DNA of 64,000 bases from Sphingomonadales bacterium (GTDB lineage: Bacteria > Pseudomonadota > Alphaproteobacteria > Sphingomonadales > Sphingomonadaceae): assembly GCA_027486415.1 (NCBI GenBank), contig JAIXPC010000006.1, forward strand, positions 184,902 to 248,901. The letters are read 5' to 3'. Below are positions 30,035-38,563 of the stretch, piece by piece; within the stretch, counting starts at the first letter, position 1, and every line of letters starts with the position of its first letter. Made by a program: the position numbers and the translations under genes. The notes beneath the pieces were generated by a model. The model ran no database searches. It had not been told where the DNA came from and worked only from the letters and a program-made list of their open reading frames with translations.

Positions 30035-31000
30035 ATGAACACGACTTCGCTTCGCATCCTGGGCCTTCTCACGGCGGCTGCCGTCGTGCTGCCGGCGCCG
30101 GTCGCGGCCCAGATCAATGCCGGCCGCAAGGGCGGCATCGAAAAGGCGCGCGACAAGAAGGTGGCCGAACTGCCCACCTGTTCCAAACCGATCGGCACGC
30201 TGGCGCTGTCGGAACCGGAAAACCGCTGGTGGGTCGATCTCGGCCTCGGCTCCCCCGAAGCGCTGATCCGCATCTATGCCCAGAAATCCGGCTGCTTCCG
30301 CCTCGTCAACCGCTCGCAACGCGGCATGGCGGCGATGCAGCAGGAACGCGCGCTGGCCGGTGGCGGCGAACTGCGCGGCGGCGGCGCGATCGGCAAGGGC
30401 CAGATGGTCGAAGCCGAATACACGCTGATCCCCGATATCGTCACGGCCAACCGCAACAAGGGCGGGATGCGGATCGGCGGCCTGCTGGGTGCCTTCGTGC
30501 CCGGCGTCGGCGGCGCATTGCTGGGCGGGCTGGACGTGAAGAAACGCTCGGCCAACGTCGTCCTGAACGTCGTCAACAACAAGTCGTCGGAAGAATTCGT
30601 CACCGAAGGCCGCGCCACCAAGACCGATGTCGGCTTTGGCGGCGGCGGCGGCATCTTCGCCGGTGGCTTCCTCGGCGCCGGCGGCGCATCGGGCTATGCC
30701 GATACCGAAATCGGCCAGGTCGTGGCGCTGGCCTATCTCGATGCCTTCACGAAACTGGTCGGCGATCTGGGCGGCATGGAAGCCGCGGTGGGCGGTGAAG
30801 CGCCGCAAAAGGCCGTGGTGATGAAGAACCCCGGCCGCATGTTCGCCGGGCCGGCGCTGAATGCCAAGGTCATCAAGCCGCTGGATGGCGGCGCCATGCT
30901 CTATCCCACCGGCCAGAAACAGGGCGGCTTCTGGGAAGTCACCGATGAACTGGGCACCAAGGGCTGGGTCAGCGAAATCGCCATCGGGATCGCCAGGTAA
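30035..31000 (+). CDS. CsgG-like exported protein with C-terminal SH3-like tail
   Basis: 321 residues. A signal peptide (ILGLLTAAAVVLPAPVAAQ) is followed by a CsgG/HfaB-type region: CSKPIGTLALSEPENRWW, RIYAQKSGCFRLVNRSQRG, VEAEYTLIPDIV, SANVVLNVVNNKSSEEFV. Residues about 255-321 look like a bacterial SH3 module. CsgG proteins form outer-membrane export channels. There is no lipobox Cys, so pore formation is uncertain. The ATG at 30035 has a GGGGGA site 6 bp upstream. Upstream is a perfect GGCCAT-CA-ATGGCC inverted repeat. Confidence 0.72.
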   Translation: MNTTSLRILGLLTAAAVVLPAPVAAQINAGRKGGIEKARDKKVAELPTCSKPIGTLALSEPENRWWVDLGLGSPEALIRIYAQKSGCFRLVNRSQRGMAAMQQERALAGGGELRGGGAIGKGQMVEAEYTLIPDIVTANRNKGGMRIGGLLGAFVPGVGGALLGGLDVKKRSANVVLNVVNNKSSEEFVTEGRATKTDVGFGGGGGIFAGGFLGAGGASGYADTEIGQVVALAYLDAFTKLVGDLGGMEAAVGGEAPQKAVVMKNPGRMFAGPALNAKVIKPLDGGAMLYPTGQKQGGFWEVTDELGTKGWVSEIAIGIAR

Positions 31001-31020
31001 GGCGCTCCGCCACCTGAAAG

Positions 31021-31064
31021 GAAAGGGCCACCCGCCAACGAGGCGAGTGGCCCTTTCAGTTTTC
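31021..31064 (+). terminator. Rho-independent terminator after the CsgG-like gene
   Basis: GAAAGGGCCAC (31021-31031) pairs with GTGGCCCTTTC (31047-31057), with a further CGCC/GGCG pair inside, then AGTTTT. It lies 20 bp after the stop codon. Confidence 0.75.
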
Positions 31065-31075
31065 AGGCAGGCCGA

Positions 31076-31234
31076 TCAGGCGGCAACGGTCACCCGCCGC
31101 CGCCGCGCCACCGCGCCGACCAGGCCAAAGCCGGCAATCAGCATCGCCCAGCTCGCCGGTTCCGGCACCACGCCCAGACGATCCGCCGTCAGTTGCAGGC
31201 CGTCCAGCCGCACCTCGCAGAATTTAACGCTTTG
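31076..31234 (-). pseudogene. Orphan C-terminal fragment of a PEP-CTERM protein
   Basis: A 52-codon stretch bounded by stops reads, toward its end, VVPEPASWAMLIAGFGLVGA then ARRRR. This is the PEP-CTERM sorting signal: VPEP motif, one transmembrane helix, and a basic tail. Upstream of it only about 17 residues remain before an in-frame stop at 31235, and there is no ATG. The body of the protein is therefore gone. It lies between the terminator and the DUF2125 gene. Confidence 0.7.
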
Positions 31235-31246
31235 TCAATTTTCCGT

Positions 31247-32191
31247 TTACCGCAAGGCCGGACAGGCCGGCAGCTGTCCGCGCCGCGATCGGGTGGCCAG
31301 ATCAGCGGGGATGCCGCTCAACGCCACCGGGCCGCCGGCGGGCAGCGCCGTCTCCAGCGCCAGCCGCACGGGCGCGCGCAGCCGCTGTTCCGCCGGCGCT
31401 GCCGTGCTGTTGAGCGCCGCCTGCACGGCCAGCGGACAGACCGTGGTGATGGTGCCGGCCAGCCGCAGCCCGCCCTGCAATGGCACCAGCGTTGCCTCCA
31501 GCCTGAACAGTTCGCCCGTGGCGTCGGTTCCGGTCAGCACCGCATCAAGGCTGCCGCCCTCATCGGCCCAGCGCGCCGCATCGGTCAGCCGGGCGCGCCC
31601 GCGCGCCGCGATGTCGCCGGCCAGGCTGATCGCGGCCCCCTGCCCTAGGCGGAACCCGGTTGCGCCGATCACCAATTGCCCCTGCACCGGCAGGGCCGGG
31701 CCGGCAGGTGCCGCGGGGATCTCGCGGGCGTGGAGTTCCAGCGTCTCGGCGGCGAAATCCGGGCCAATCCCGGCATTGCCGCGTGCCGCCGGCAGCACGA
31801 TCGACAGGCGTGCCAGCCGGTCGCCATCCCGTTTCAGGCTGGCGGTGCCTGCTGCTGCCGTCACCCGCTGCGACAGCCCGGCAAAGCTTGCCGCCAGCAT
31901 GATGTTGCGGCCCTGCATCACGGTCAGTTCCGGCCGCCATGGCCCGCGATTGAGCCGCAGCTGCTGCACCGCCAGCCCCAGCTGCACATTGCCCGAATGC
32001 TCACGCTTCACATCGGTCAGTTCGGCTTCCAGCCGATAGGGAAAGCCGCCGACGGCAATGGCTTCGCCCGGAAACCAGCGCGCCAGTGTCGTTTCGAAAT
32101 CGGCGGCCCAGCCGCGCCAGAACATCCCATAGACGGCCAACCCCAGCGCCAGTGGCAGCAAGGACAGGAGCAACGGCCAGCGGCGGGTCAT
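31247..32191 (-). CDS. DUF2125 family envelope protein
   Basis: 314 residues. An N-terminal membrane anchor (WPLLLSLLPLALGLAVYGMFW) is followed by FPYRLEAELTDVK and a beta-rich periplasmic domain, as in DUF2125 proteins of alphaproteobacteria. Function unknown; the repeated-strand look suggests an AsmA/lipid-transfer-like fold, which is inference. Last gene of the leftward fab-mltG-plsC run, overlapping plsC by 4 bp. Confidence 0.8.
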   Translation of the reverse strand: MTRRWPLLLSLLPLALGLAVYGMFWRGWAADFETTLARWFPGEAIAVGGFPYRLEAELTDVKREHSGNVQLGLAVQQLRLNRGPWRPELTVMQGRNIMLAASFAGLSQRVTAAAGTASLKRDGDRLARLSIVLPAARGNAGIGPDFAAETLELHAREIPAAPAGPALPVQGQLVIGATGFRLGQGAAISLAGDIAARGRARLTDAARWADEGGSLDAVLTGTDATGELFRLEATLVPLQGGLRLAGTITTVCPLAVQAALNSTAAPAEQRLRAPVRLALETALPAGGPVALSGIPADLATRSRRGQLPACPALR

Positions 32192-32913
32192 CGCGATGCG
32201 TCCTGCAGCGCGTTGATCGCGGCGTGCACGCGCGCCTCCAACTCCGCTCTCGGCAGGCCGGGAGGGATGACAGGCGCAATCGTCATGTGGACAGTTCCCG
32301 GATATTTGATGAAGCCCTTGGGCCAGACGCTGCCACTGTCCAGCGCAATGGGAACCACCGGCAATTTCAGCATCTTGTAGAGGCCGGCAAAGCCCGCCGC
32401 CAGCGCCGGGGTCTCCCCCACGGCAACGCGGGTGCCTTCGGGAAAGATCACCACCGGGCGATCATCGGCCACCGCGGCCTGGGCCTGGCGCATCATCTCG
32501 CGCAGCATCCTGGCCGATCCCTCGCGATCGACAAAGATCGAACCGTGCCGCGCCGATGCCAGCCCCCACACCGGGATGGCGCGCAATTCCTGCTTCATCA
32601 CCACGGCCGGCCGTTCGAACCACCACAGCGTCAGGATCGCTTCAAAGGCGCTTTCATGCTTCAGGGCAAACAGGTGCCGGCCGGGCGGGATCGTCCCGTC
32701 AATCTCCAGCCTGATGCCGGTGATCGCCCAGCTGCACAGCCGGAACCAGCCGGCCCACAGCTTTGGCCCGATGAACAGCAGCGACTTCGGGCCAGCCAGG
32801 CCCAGCAGCAGCGCCAGTGGCACCAGCACCAGCGACCCGCCCAGAAAGGCGATCTGGAACAGGATGGTGCGAACCAGCGCCAGGGCGATGGCAAGCGGCG
32901 AAGGGCGGCGCAT
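32188..32913 (-). CDS. plsC: 1-acyl-glycerol-3-phosphate acyltransferase
   Basis: 241 residues, two N-terminal membrane segments, then KHESAFEAILT (the HX4 motif with Glu in place of Asp, common in this subgroup), IFVDREGSARML and VIFPEGTRVAVGE. It transfers the second acyl chain in phospholipid synthesis. The start at 32913 shares one base with the stop of the upstream YdcF-like gene (TGATG); the longer in-frame start at 32955 would lie within that gene. Confidence 0.9.
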   Translation of the reverse strand: MRRPSPLAIALALVRTILFQIAFLGGSLVLVPLALLLGLAGPKSLLFIGPKLWAGWFRLCSWAITGIRLEIDGTIPPGRHLFALKHESAFEAILTLWWFERPAVVMKQELRAIPVWGLASARHGSIFVDREGSARMLREMMRQAQAAVADDRPVVIFPEGTRVAVGETPALAAGFAGLYKMLKLPVVPIALDSGSVWPKGFIKYPGTVHMTIAPVIPPGLPRAELEARVHAAINALQDASR

Positions 32914-33530
32914 CACACCGCCCCCAGCAGCAGCGCACCCCGGCGCAGCAGCCATTTCGAATATTCAAACGCGAGCCCGTGCGCCTTGGGTTCGGATGGC
33001 ACGGCATCGGGCAGCACCGCCACCTGCGGCGGCAGCACGCGCGACAATTCCAGCCGGGCGCGGCGCATGTGGCCGGCGCTCGTCACCAGCCGGATGGAGG
33101 TGAACCTGTGCCGCGCCACCCACTGCGCGGTTTCCTCGGCATTCGACCGCGTGTCGACGGCAGCATAGCCCAAATCGGTGGTTTTCAGCCGACGGGTGGC
33201 GACACCGAATGCCGCCGCCAGTTGCCGGCGGCTGGTGGTGCGGCCCACACCCGATACCAGCATACGGCGGGCGGCGCCGGCCTCCACCACCGCCAGCCCG
33301 CGCCGGAAGCGCCCGGCGCCGCCGGTCAGCACCACGACACCGTCGCTCTTCACGCTCAGCGGCGCCGGCCCCGGCAGGGTGAGGCTGAACCAGATCAGCC
33401 CCAGCGCCCACGCCAGCACCGGCAACGCCGCCAGCCGCGCCGCCCACATCAGCACGCCGGCGCGGCGCTTGCCGCCGGGCCGGCGCGGCGCGGGGCCGGC
33501 CGCGGCCCGAGAGGCGGGGCGGCGGCTCAC
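32913..33530 (-). CDS. YdcF-like (DUF218) membrane protein
   Basis: 205 residues. An Arg/Pro-rich cytoplasmic start is followed by one membrane helix (LAALPVLAWALGLIWFSLTL), then the DUF218 domain: GVVVLTGGAGRFRRGLAVV, DTRSNAEETAQWV, SAGHMRRARLELSRVLP. Family members act on envelope precursors, but their reaction is poorly known. The start is a GTG at 33530 in a GTGA overlap with mltG. Confidence 0.82.
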   Translation of the reverse strand: MSRRPASRAAAGPAPRRPGGKRRAGVLMWAARLAALPVLAWALGLIWFSLTLPGPAPLSVKSDGVVVLTGGAGRFRRGLAVVEAGAARRMLVSGVGRTTSRRQLAAAFGVATRRLKTTDLGYAAVDTRSNAEETAQWVARHRFTSIRLVTSAGHMRRARLELSRVLPPQVAVLPDAVPSEPKAHGLAFEYSKWLLRRGALLLGAV

Positions 33531-34492
33531 ATCTCGCCGCGCTGACGCCGGATCGCGAACCAGCGTTCGCGATTGGCGTTCTGTTCGGCCAGCGTTTTCG
33601 CAAACACGTGGCCGCCGCTGCCATCGGCGACGAAATAGAGTGCATCCGTCTCGGCCGGATCCAGCACGGCCATGATGCTGTCCCGTCCCGGGTTGGCGAT
33701 GGGGCCGCGCGGCAGACCGGGCTTGAGATAGGTGTTGTAGCCGGTATCGCGGTTCAGTTCCGACCGGCGGATACGGCGGCCCAGCGGCTTGCCGGCAGTG
33801 ATCGGGTAGATCACGGTGGGATCGGCATCCAGCTTCATGCCGATCCGCAGGCGATTGCTGTAAACCCCCGCAATCGTGCGGCGTTCGCTGGCCTTGCCGG
33901 TTTCCTTTTCGACGATGCTGGCCAGCACGATGGCGTCCTCCGGGCTTTTCACCACCGCGCGGGCCGTGCGTTTCGGCCACAGATCGGCCAGGGCCTTCGT
34001 CATCGCAGCCTGCATCCGCTTCAGAACGACGGCGCGATCCTCGCCGGGCTGATAGTCATAGGTGTCGGGCAAAACGCTGCCTTCGGCCGGCACCGCGACC
34101 TTGCCCTTCAGGCCCGGCACGGCGTTCAGCCGTTCGGCCACCAGCACCGCCGGCCAGCCTTCGGGAATGGTGACGGCAAAACGCTCCACCTCGCCCTTTT
34201 GCAGGGCGGCGAGGATATCGGCCCAGGCCTGGCCTGCGCGCAGACGATAGCGGCCGGCCTGCACCGGTTGATCGCCGCCAAGGAGCCGCGCCAGCAAGCG
34301 GAACTGGCCGGCGTTGCTGACCAGCCCGGCCGTTTCCAGGTCGCGCGCCACGCCCGACAGGCTGGCCCCGCGTTCCACGACAAAGCTCTGGCCCGCGCCC
34401 GGCTCGCTGCCCCAGCCGAACCACGGCGCGACGGCGAGCGGCGCACCCAGCAGGATCAGCAGAGCCGCAAGGGCCAGAAGGGCGCGGCGCAC
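33527..34492 (-). CDS. mltG: Endolytic murein transglycosylase MltG
   Basis: 321 residues. An N-terminal membrane helix is followed by a LysM-like segment (FVVERGASLSGVARDLETAG) and the YceG domain: EGSVLPDTYDY, catalytic Glu in ASIVEKETGKASER, GVYSNRL, DPTVIYP and NTYLKPGLPRGPIANPG. It cuts nascent peptidoglycan strands. Its place directly after fabF matches the common fabF-(pabC)-mltG order. Confidence 0.95.
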   Translation of the reverse strand: MRRALLALAALLILLGAPLAVAPWFGWGSEPGAGQSFVVERGASLSGVARDLETAGLVSNAGQFRLLARLLGGDQPVQAGRYRLRAGQAWADILAALQKGEVERFAVTIPEGWPAVLVAERLNAVPGLKGKVAVPAEGSVLPDTYDYQPGEDRAVVLKRMQAAMTKALADLWPKRTARAVVKSPEDAIVLASIVEKETGKASERRTIAGVYSNRLRIGMKLDADPTVIYPITAGKPLGRRIRRSELNRDTGYNTYLKPGLPRGPIANPGRDSIMAVLDPAETDALYFVADGSGGHVFAKTLAEQNANRERWFAIRRQRGEM

Positions 34493-34501
34493 GGGCTGGC
34501 C

Positions 34502-35764
34502 TTAGACGCCGCGCATCACCAGCGTGGCGTTGGTGCCGCCAAAGCCGAAGCTGTTGTTGAGCACGGCGCGGATGCGGCGCTGCTTGGCCACGTGCGGCAC
34601 CAGATCGACGCCGATGCAGCTTTCCGACGGATTTTCGAGGTTGAGCGTCGGCGGCGCCACCTGATCGCGCAGGGCAAGCAGGCAGAAGATCGATTCGACC
34701 GCGCCGGCGCCGCCCAGCAGGTGGCCGATGGCCGACTTGGTCGACGACATCGACACGTTGTCGATGGCGCTGCCGAACAGCCGCTTCACCGCGCCCAGTT
34801 CCAGTTCGTCCCCCATCGGGGTCGAGGTGCCGTGGGCGTTGATATAGTCGATATCTTCGGGGTTCAGCCCGGCCCGCTTCAGTGCCATCTGCATCGAACG
34901 GAACGCGCCCGAACCTTCGGGGTGCGGCGCCGTCACGTGATAGGCATCGCCGGTCAGGCCATAGCCGATCACCTCGCCATAGATCTTGGCACCGCGACGC
35001 TTGGCGCGCTCATATTCCTCCAGCACGACGATGCCGGCGCCTTCGCCCATCACGAAGCCATCGCGATCCTTGTCATAGGGGCGGCTGGCGCGTTCCGGCG
35101 TGTCGTTGAAGGCGGTGGACAGCGCACGGGCCTGGGCAAAGCCGGCGATGCCGAGCGGGCACAGCGCGCTTTCCGAACCGCCGGCCAGCATCACGTCGGC
35201 ATCATCCAGCGCGATCATGCGGGCGGCATCGCCAATGGCGTGCGCGCCGGTGGAACAGGCGGTGACGACGGCGTGGTTGGGGCCCATCAGGCCGTACTTG
35301 ATCGAAACCTGTCCCGAAATCAGGTTGATCAGGCGGCCGTGCACGAAGTGCGGGGACACGCGGCGCGGGCCCTTTTCGTGCAGCACCACCGATTCGATCT
35401 CGATGCCCGGCAGGCCGCCGATGCCGCTGCCGATGGAGCAGCCGGCGCGGAACCGCTCTTCCTCGGTCATGTCGGTCAGGCCGGCATCCTCGATGGCCTG
35501 GCCGGCGGCATCGATGCCATAGACGATGAACGGATCGACCTGGCGCTGCACCTTGTAATCAACGCGCTTGTTGGCATCGAAGGTCATGCCCGTGCCATCG
35601 CCCGGCTTCACCTCGCAGGCGATGCGGCAGGCCTGGTTGGACGCGTCAAAACGGGTGATCGGGCCAGCGCCGGAGCGCGAGGCGAGGATGTTGGCCCACG
35701 TGGTTTCGACATTGGCCCCGAGGGGGGTGACCAGGCCCAGACCGGTGACAACGACACGGCGCAT
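34502..35764 (-). CDS. fabF: 3-oxoacyl-ACP synthase II
   Basis: 420 residues, full-length ketoacyl synthase. The active triad is visible: Cys in ACSTGAHAIGDA, His in NAHGTSTPMGD and His in KSAIGHLLGGAG. N-terminus RRVVVTGLGLVTPLG, C-terminus NNSFGFGGTNATLVM. It elongates acyl-ACP chains. Follows acpP after 204 bp of DNA in which no gene is seen. Confidence 0.97.
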   Translation of the reverse strand: MRRVVVTGLGLVTPLGANVETTWANILASRSGAGPITRFDASNQACRIACEVKPGDGTGMTFDANKRVDYKVQRQVDPFIVYGIDAAGQAIEDAGLTDMTEEERFRAGCSIGSGIGGLPGIEIESVVLHEKGPRRVSPHFVHGRLINLISGQVSIKYGLMGPNHAVVTACSTGAHAIGDAARMIALDDADVMLAGGSESALCPLGIAGFAQARALSTAFNDTPERASRPYDKDRDGFVMGEGAGIVVLEEYERAKRRGAKIYGEVIGYGLTGDAYHVTAPHPEGSGAFRSMQMALKRAGLNPEDIDYINAHGTSTPMGDELELGAVKRLFGSAIDNVSMSSTKSAIGHLLGGAGAVESIFCLLALRDQVAPPTLNLENPSESCIGVDLVPHVAKQRRIRAVLNNSFGFGGTNATLVMRGV

Positions 35765-35968
35765 CGAATTTCCATTCCTGTTGCAGCAACCGGCCTGCCC
35801 CGCCGGTGCCTGGCTTTGGGCCGGCGTTCACCCGGCCCCTTTTGCACGAAACGGCCCGCCGCTTGTTCAAGCGATGGGCCGTCCCCTGTTTTGCCGGACC
35901 TGCCGGCCAGCCCTGTCAGGCGTGAAGGGCCGCCACGCCGGGCGACCCCCAAACGCCTGATATGCCGA

Positions 35969-36205
35969 TCACTTGCCGTTGGCAGCGATGAAATTGATCG
36001 CGTCGGCCACGGTCAGGATCTTTTCGGCGGCGTCATCGGGGATTTCCACGCCGAATTCTTCTTCAAACGCCATCACCAGCTCGACGGTGTCGAGGCTGTC
36101 GGCGCCCAGGTCGTCGATGAAGCTGGCAGCTTCGGTCACCTTGTCGGCTTCCACGCCCAGATGCTCGACAACGATTTTCTTCACGCGCTCGGCGACGTCG
36201 CTCAT
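35969..36205 (-). CDS. acpP: Acyl carrier protein
   Basis: 78 residues, acidic. The phosphopantetheine Ser is in [19 protein letters not shown]. The ATG at 36205 begins [19 protein letters not shown]; five further codons upstream are rejected. It lies between fabG and fabF as usual, but is separated from fabG by 391 bp holding a foldback repeat, so it may have its own promoter. Confidence 0.97.
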   Translation of the reverse strand: MSDVAERVKKIVVEHLGVEADKVTEAASFIDDLGADSLDTVELVMAFEEEFGVEIPDDAAEKILTVADAINFIAANGK

Positions 36206-36297
36206 GGTCTGTTCCCTCATTTGGCGGCGATGGATCGCAGCCGGGTTGGTTTGTGGTTACTGGCCGGCGATAGCGTGATGGCGAAATTGTGGCAAGA

Positions 36298-36595
36298 GCG
36301 CAGCGCCGCGAGCGCGCGTGCCGCGCGCCGACAGGCGCAAGCACGGCCGGGCGGGCGGCTGGCGACAGGCAGCCGAACCGCTTCGACGGCGTGGCTCCGC
36401 CACGCCCTTGCCGCCTTGCTTCCTTCGGCACCCCGGCGGACTCGGCGGCTCCACCGCCGGCCGCGCACAAGCGGGCCGCGGCAAAGCCGCGTCCAACGTC
36501 AGACGGGTCACGGTTGGCGGCTGATGCCGCCGCCCGCGCCCGCTGGCCGCGCTTGCGCCTGTCCGCGCGCGGCACGCGCGCTGGCGGCGCTGCGC
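36298..36595. repeat. Foldback (long inverted-repeat) element between acpP and fabG
   Basis: Arms 36298-36342 and 36551-36595 are inverted copies matching at 43 of 45 positions, enclosing about 208 bp with smaller hairpins. The interior (36370-36464) contains the repeat also found at 25005-25092. The right arm ends one base before the fabG stop codon. No transposase and no clear target-site duplication are seen. The rest of the 391-bp gap (36206-36297) shows nothing beyond the acpP leader. Confidence 0.75.
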
Positions 36596-36596
36596 A

Positions 36597-37337
36597 TCAC
36601 GGCATCGCCATCCCGCCATTCACGTGCAGCGTCTGCCCGGTAACGTACGAAGCCTCCTTCGACGCCAGATACACCACCCCGGCGGCAATATCCTCGCCAG
36701 CCCCCAGCCGCCCGGCCGGGATCCGCCCCGTCAGCGCGTCCTTCTGCGCGTCGGGCAGCGCATCGGTCATCGCCGAGACGATGAACCCCGGCGCCACGCA
36801 GTTCACCGTGATGTTGCGCGAGGCCAGTTCCTGCGCCAGCGCCTTCGACATGCCGATCAGGCCGGCCTTTGATGCGGCATAATTCGCCTGCCCCGGATTG
36901 CCGGTCACGCCCACCACGCTGGTGATGGCGATCAGCCGCCCAAAACGCTGCTTCATCATCGGCTTGGCCGCCGCGCGATACAGGCGGAAGGTCGATTCGA
37001 GGTTGATGCGGATCACGTCCGCCCACTCCTCGTCCTTCATCCGCATGGCGAGATTGTCGCGGGTGATGCCGGCGTTGGCGACCAGGATGTCGAGCCGCCC
37101 GCCCAGCGCGTCCACCGCCTGCGGCACCAGCGCATCAACCGCGTCCGTGTCCGACAGGTTGCACGGCAGGATCACCGCCCCGTCACCGCAGTCGGCGGCC
37201 ACGGCGGCCAGCGCTTCGGCGCGGGTGCCCGAAAGCGCCACCCTTGCCCCGCGCGCGGCCAGTGCCTTGGCGATGGCGCTGCCGATCCCACCCGAAGCGC
37301 CGGTCACCAGCGCGGTCATGCCCGTCAGGTCAAACAT
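36597..37337 (-). CDS. fabG: 3-oxoacyl-ACP reductase
   Basis: 246 residues, short-chain dehydrogenase. Cofactor motif VTGASGGIGSAIA, VANAGITRDN, and the catalytic Ser-Tyr-Lys with YAASKAGLIGMSK. It ends in the family tail YVTGQTLHVNGGMAMP. It reduces the 3-keto group in the elongation cycle using NADPH. Three bases separate it from fabD. Confidence 0.97.
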   Translation of the reverse strand: MFDLTGMTALVTGASGGIGSAIAKALAARGARVALSGTRAEALAAVAADCGDGAVILPCNLSDTDAVDALVPQAVDALGGRLDILVANAGITRDNLAMRMKDEEWADVIRINLESTFRLYRAAAKPMMKQRFGRLIAITSVVGVTGNPGQANYAASKAGLIGMSKALAQELASRNITVNCVAPGFIVSAMTDALPDAQKDALTGRIPAGRLGAGEDIAAGVVYLASKEASYVTGQTLHVNGGMAMP

Positions 37338-37340
37338 CTC

Positions 37341-38291
37341 TCACAGCTCCTTGGCGATGGCTTCAACGCCCGACATGTCGGCCGCCGTGATGGTCGGCAC
37401 ATCCGGCGTGATGCGGCGGATCATCGGGCCCAGCACCTTGCCGCCCAGCTCCACGAAACCGGTCACCCCCAGTTCGGCCATGGCCAGCACCGATTCCCGC
37501 CAGCGCACGGTGCCGCAAACCTGCTCCACCAAAAGCGAGCGAATCGTATCGGGATCGGTCACGGCCGCCGCCGTCACGTTGGCGATCACCGGCACGGTTG
37601 GCGCGGCCAGCGGCGCATCGGCCAGCGCCGCCGCCATCGCATCGGCAGCCGGCTGCATCAGCGGGCAATGGAAGGGGGCCGACACCGGCAGCAGCACCGA
37701 ATGGCGCGCGCCCTTGGTGCGAGCAAGGCTCATGGCGCGGGCCACGGCCTCGACATGGCCGGAAACCACCACCTGCCCGTTGGCATTGTCGTTGGCCGCC
37801 GCGCACACCTGATCCTGCGCGGCTTCGGCCGCGATCGCCGCCACGGTCTCGAAATCCAGCCCCAACAGCGCCGCCATCGCGCCCACGCCCGGCGGCACCG
37901 CGGCCTGCATGGCCTCCCCGCGCCGGCGCAGCAGGCGGGCGGTATCAGCCAGGCCCAGGCTGCCGGCCGCACACAGGGCGGTATATTCACCAAGGCTGTG
38001 CCCCGCGACATAAGCCGCCTTGTCGGCCAGCCGCACGCCCGCTTCCTGTTCCAGCACGCGCAGGGCAGCGATACCCACGGCCATGATCGCCGGCTGGGCA
38101 TTGGCGGTCAGGGTGAGTTCGTCCTCCGGCCCTTCCCACATCAGGCGCGACAGGTGCTGGCCCAGCGCCTCGTCCACTTCCTCGAACACGGCTCTGGCGT
38201 GCGGGCTGGCATCGGCCAGGCCCTTGCCCATGCCGACCGACTGGCTGCCCTGGCCCGGAAAGATGAAAGCGCGAATGGTGGCTCTCCCCAT
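37341..38291 (-). CDS. fabD: Malonyl-CoA:ACP transacylase
   Basis: 316 residues. FIFPGQGSQSVGMGKGLA at the start, catalytic Ser in GHSLGEYTALCAAGSL, the Arg in RLLRRRGEAMQ, and His in PVSAPFHCPLM. It loads malonyl groups on ACP. The ATG at 38291 fits the family; the frame continues upstream to 38516 but with non-conserved sequence. Head of the leftward run fabD-fabG-acpP-fabF-mltG. Confidence 0.96.
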   Translation of the reverse strand: MGRATIRAFIFPGQGSQSVGMGKGLADASPHARAVFEEVDEALGQHLSRLMWEGPEDELTLTANAQPAIMAVGIAALRVLEQEAGVRLADKAAYVAGHSLGEYTALCAAGSLGLADTARLLRRRGEAMQAAVPPGVGAMAALLGLDFETVAAIAAEAAQDQVCAAANDNANGQVVVSGHVEAVARAMSLARTKGARHSVLLPVSAPFHCPLMQPAADAMAAALADAPLAAPTVPVIANVTAAAVTDPDTIRSLLVEQVCGTVRWRESVLAMAELGVTGFVELGGKVLGPMIRRITPDVPTITAADMSGVEAIAKEL

Positions 38292-38563
38292 GCATGATGC
38301 GTGAAACTGCGGCCGGTCGATTAGGCGCTTCCCCCGGCCCGCGCAACCACGCGGCAGCCGTGATGGCGTCCGTGGGGTGATTTGCCCGGTTGCACGGGCG
38401 CGACTTTTCATTAAGGGCTGTGGCGCTTTGGGAGGAAGCACGGGGGGATTCGCACGCCCATTCGGCACGCGGTCCAGCGCCGGTTCAGGTTCCTTGCGGG
38501 ATTCTGGCTGCGTCAAACACCTGCACCGCCCGTGGCTGGGTCAGGATATACCAAGGAACCGAA

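Noticed and set aside
35765..35968. A possible small gene in the fabF-acpP gap
   Set aside because: Frames here are low-quality and lack ribosome binding sites; no family pattern is seen.
33608..36643. A 1011-codon open frame on the plus strand across mltG, fabF and acpP
   Set aside because: It is antisense to clearly recognised genes, is His/Arg/Gln-rich, and matches no fold; high GC keeps such frames open.
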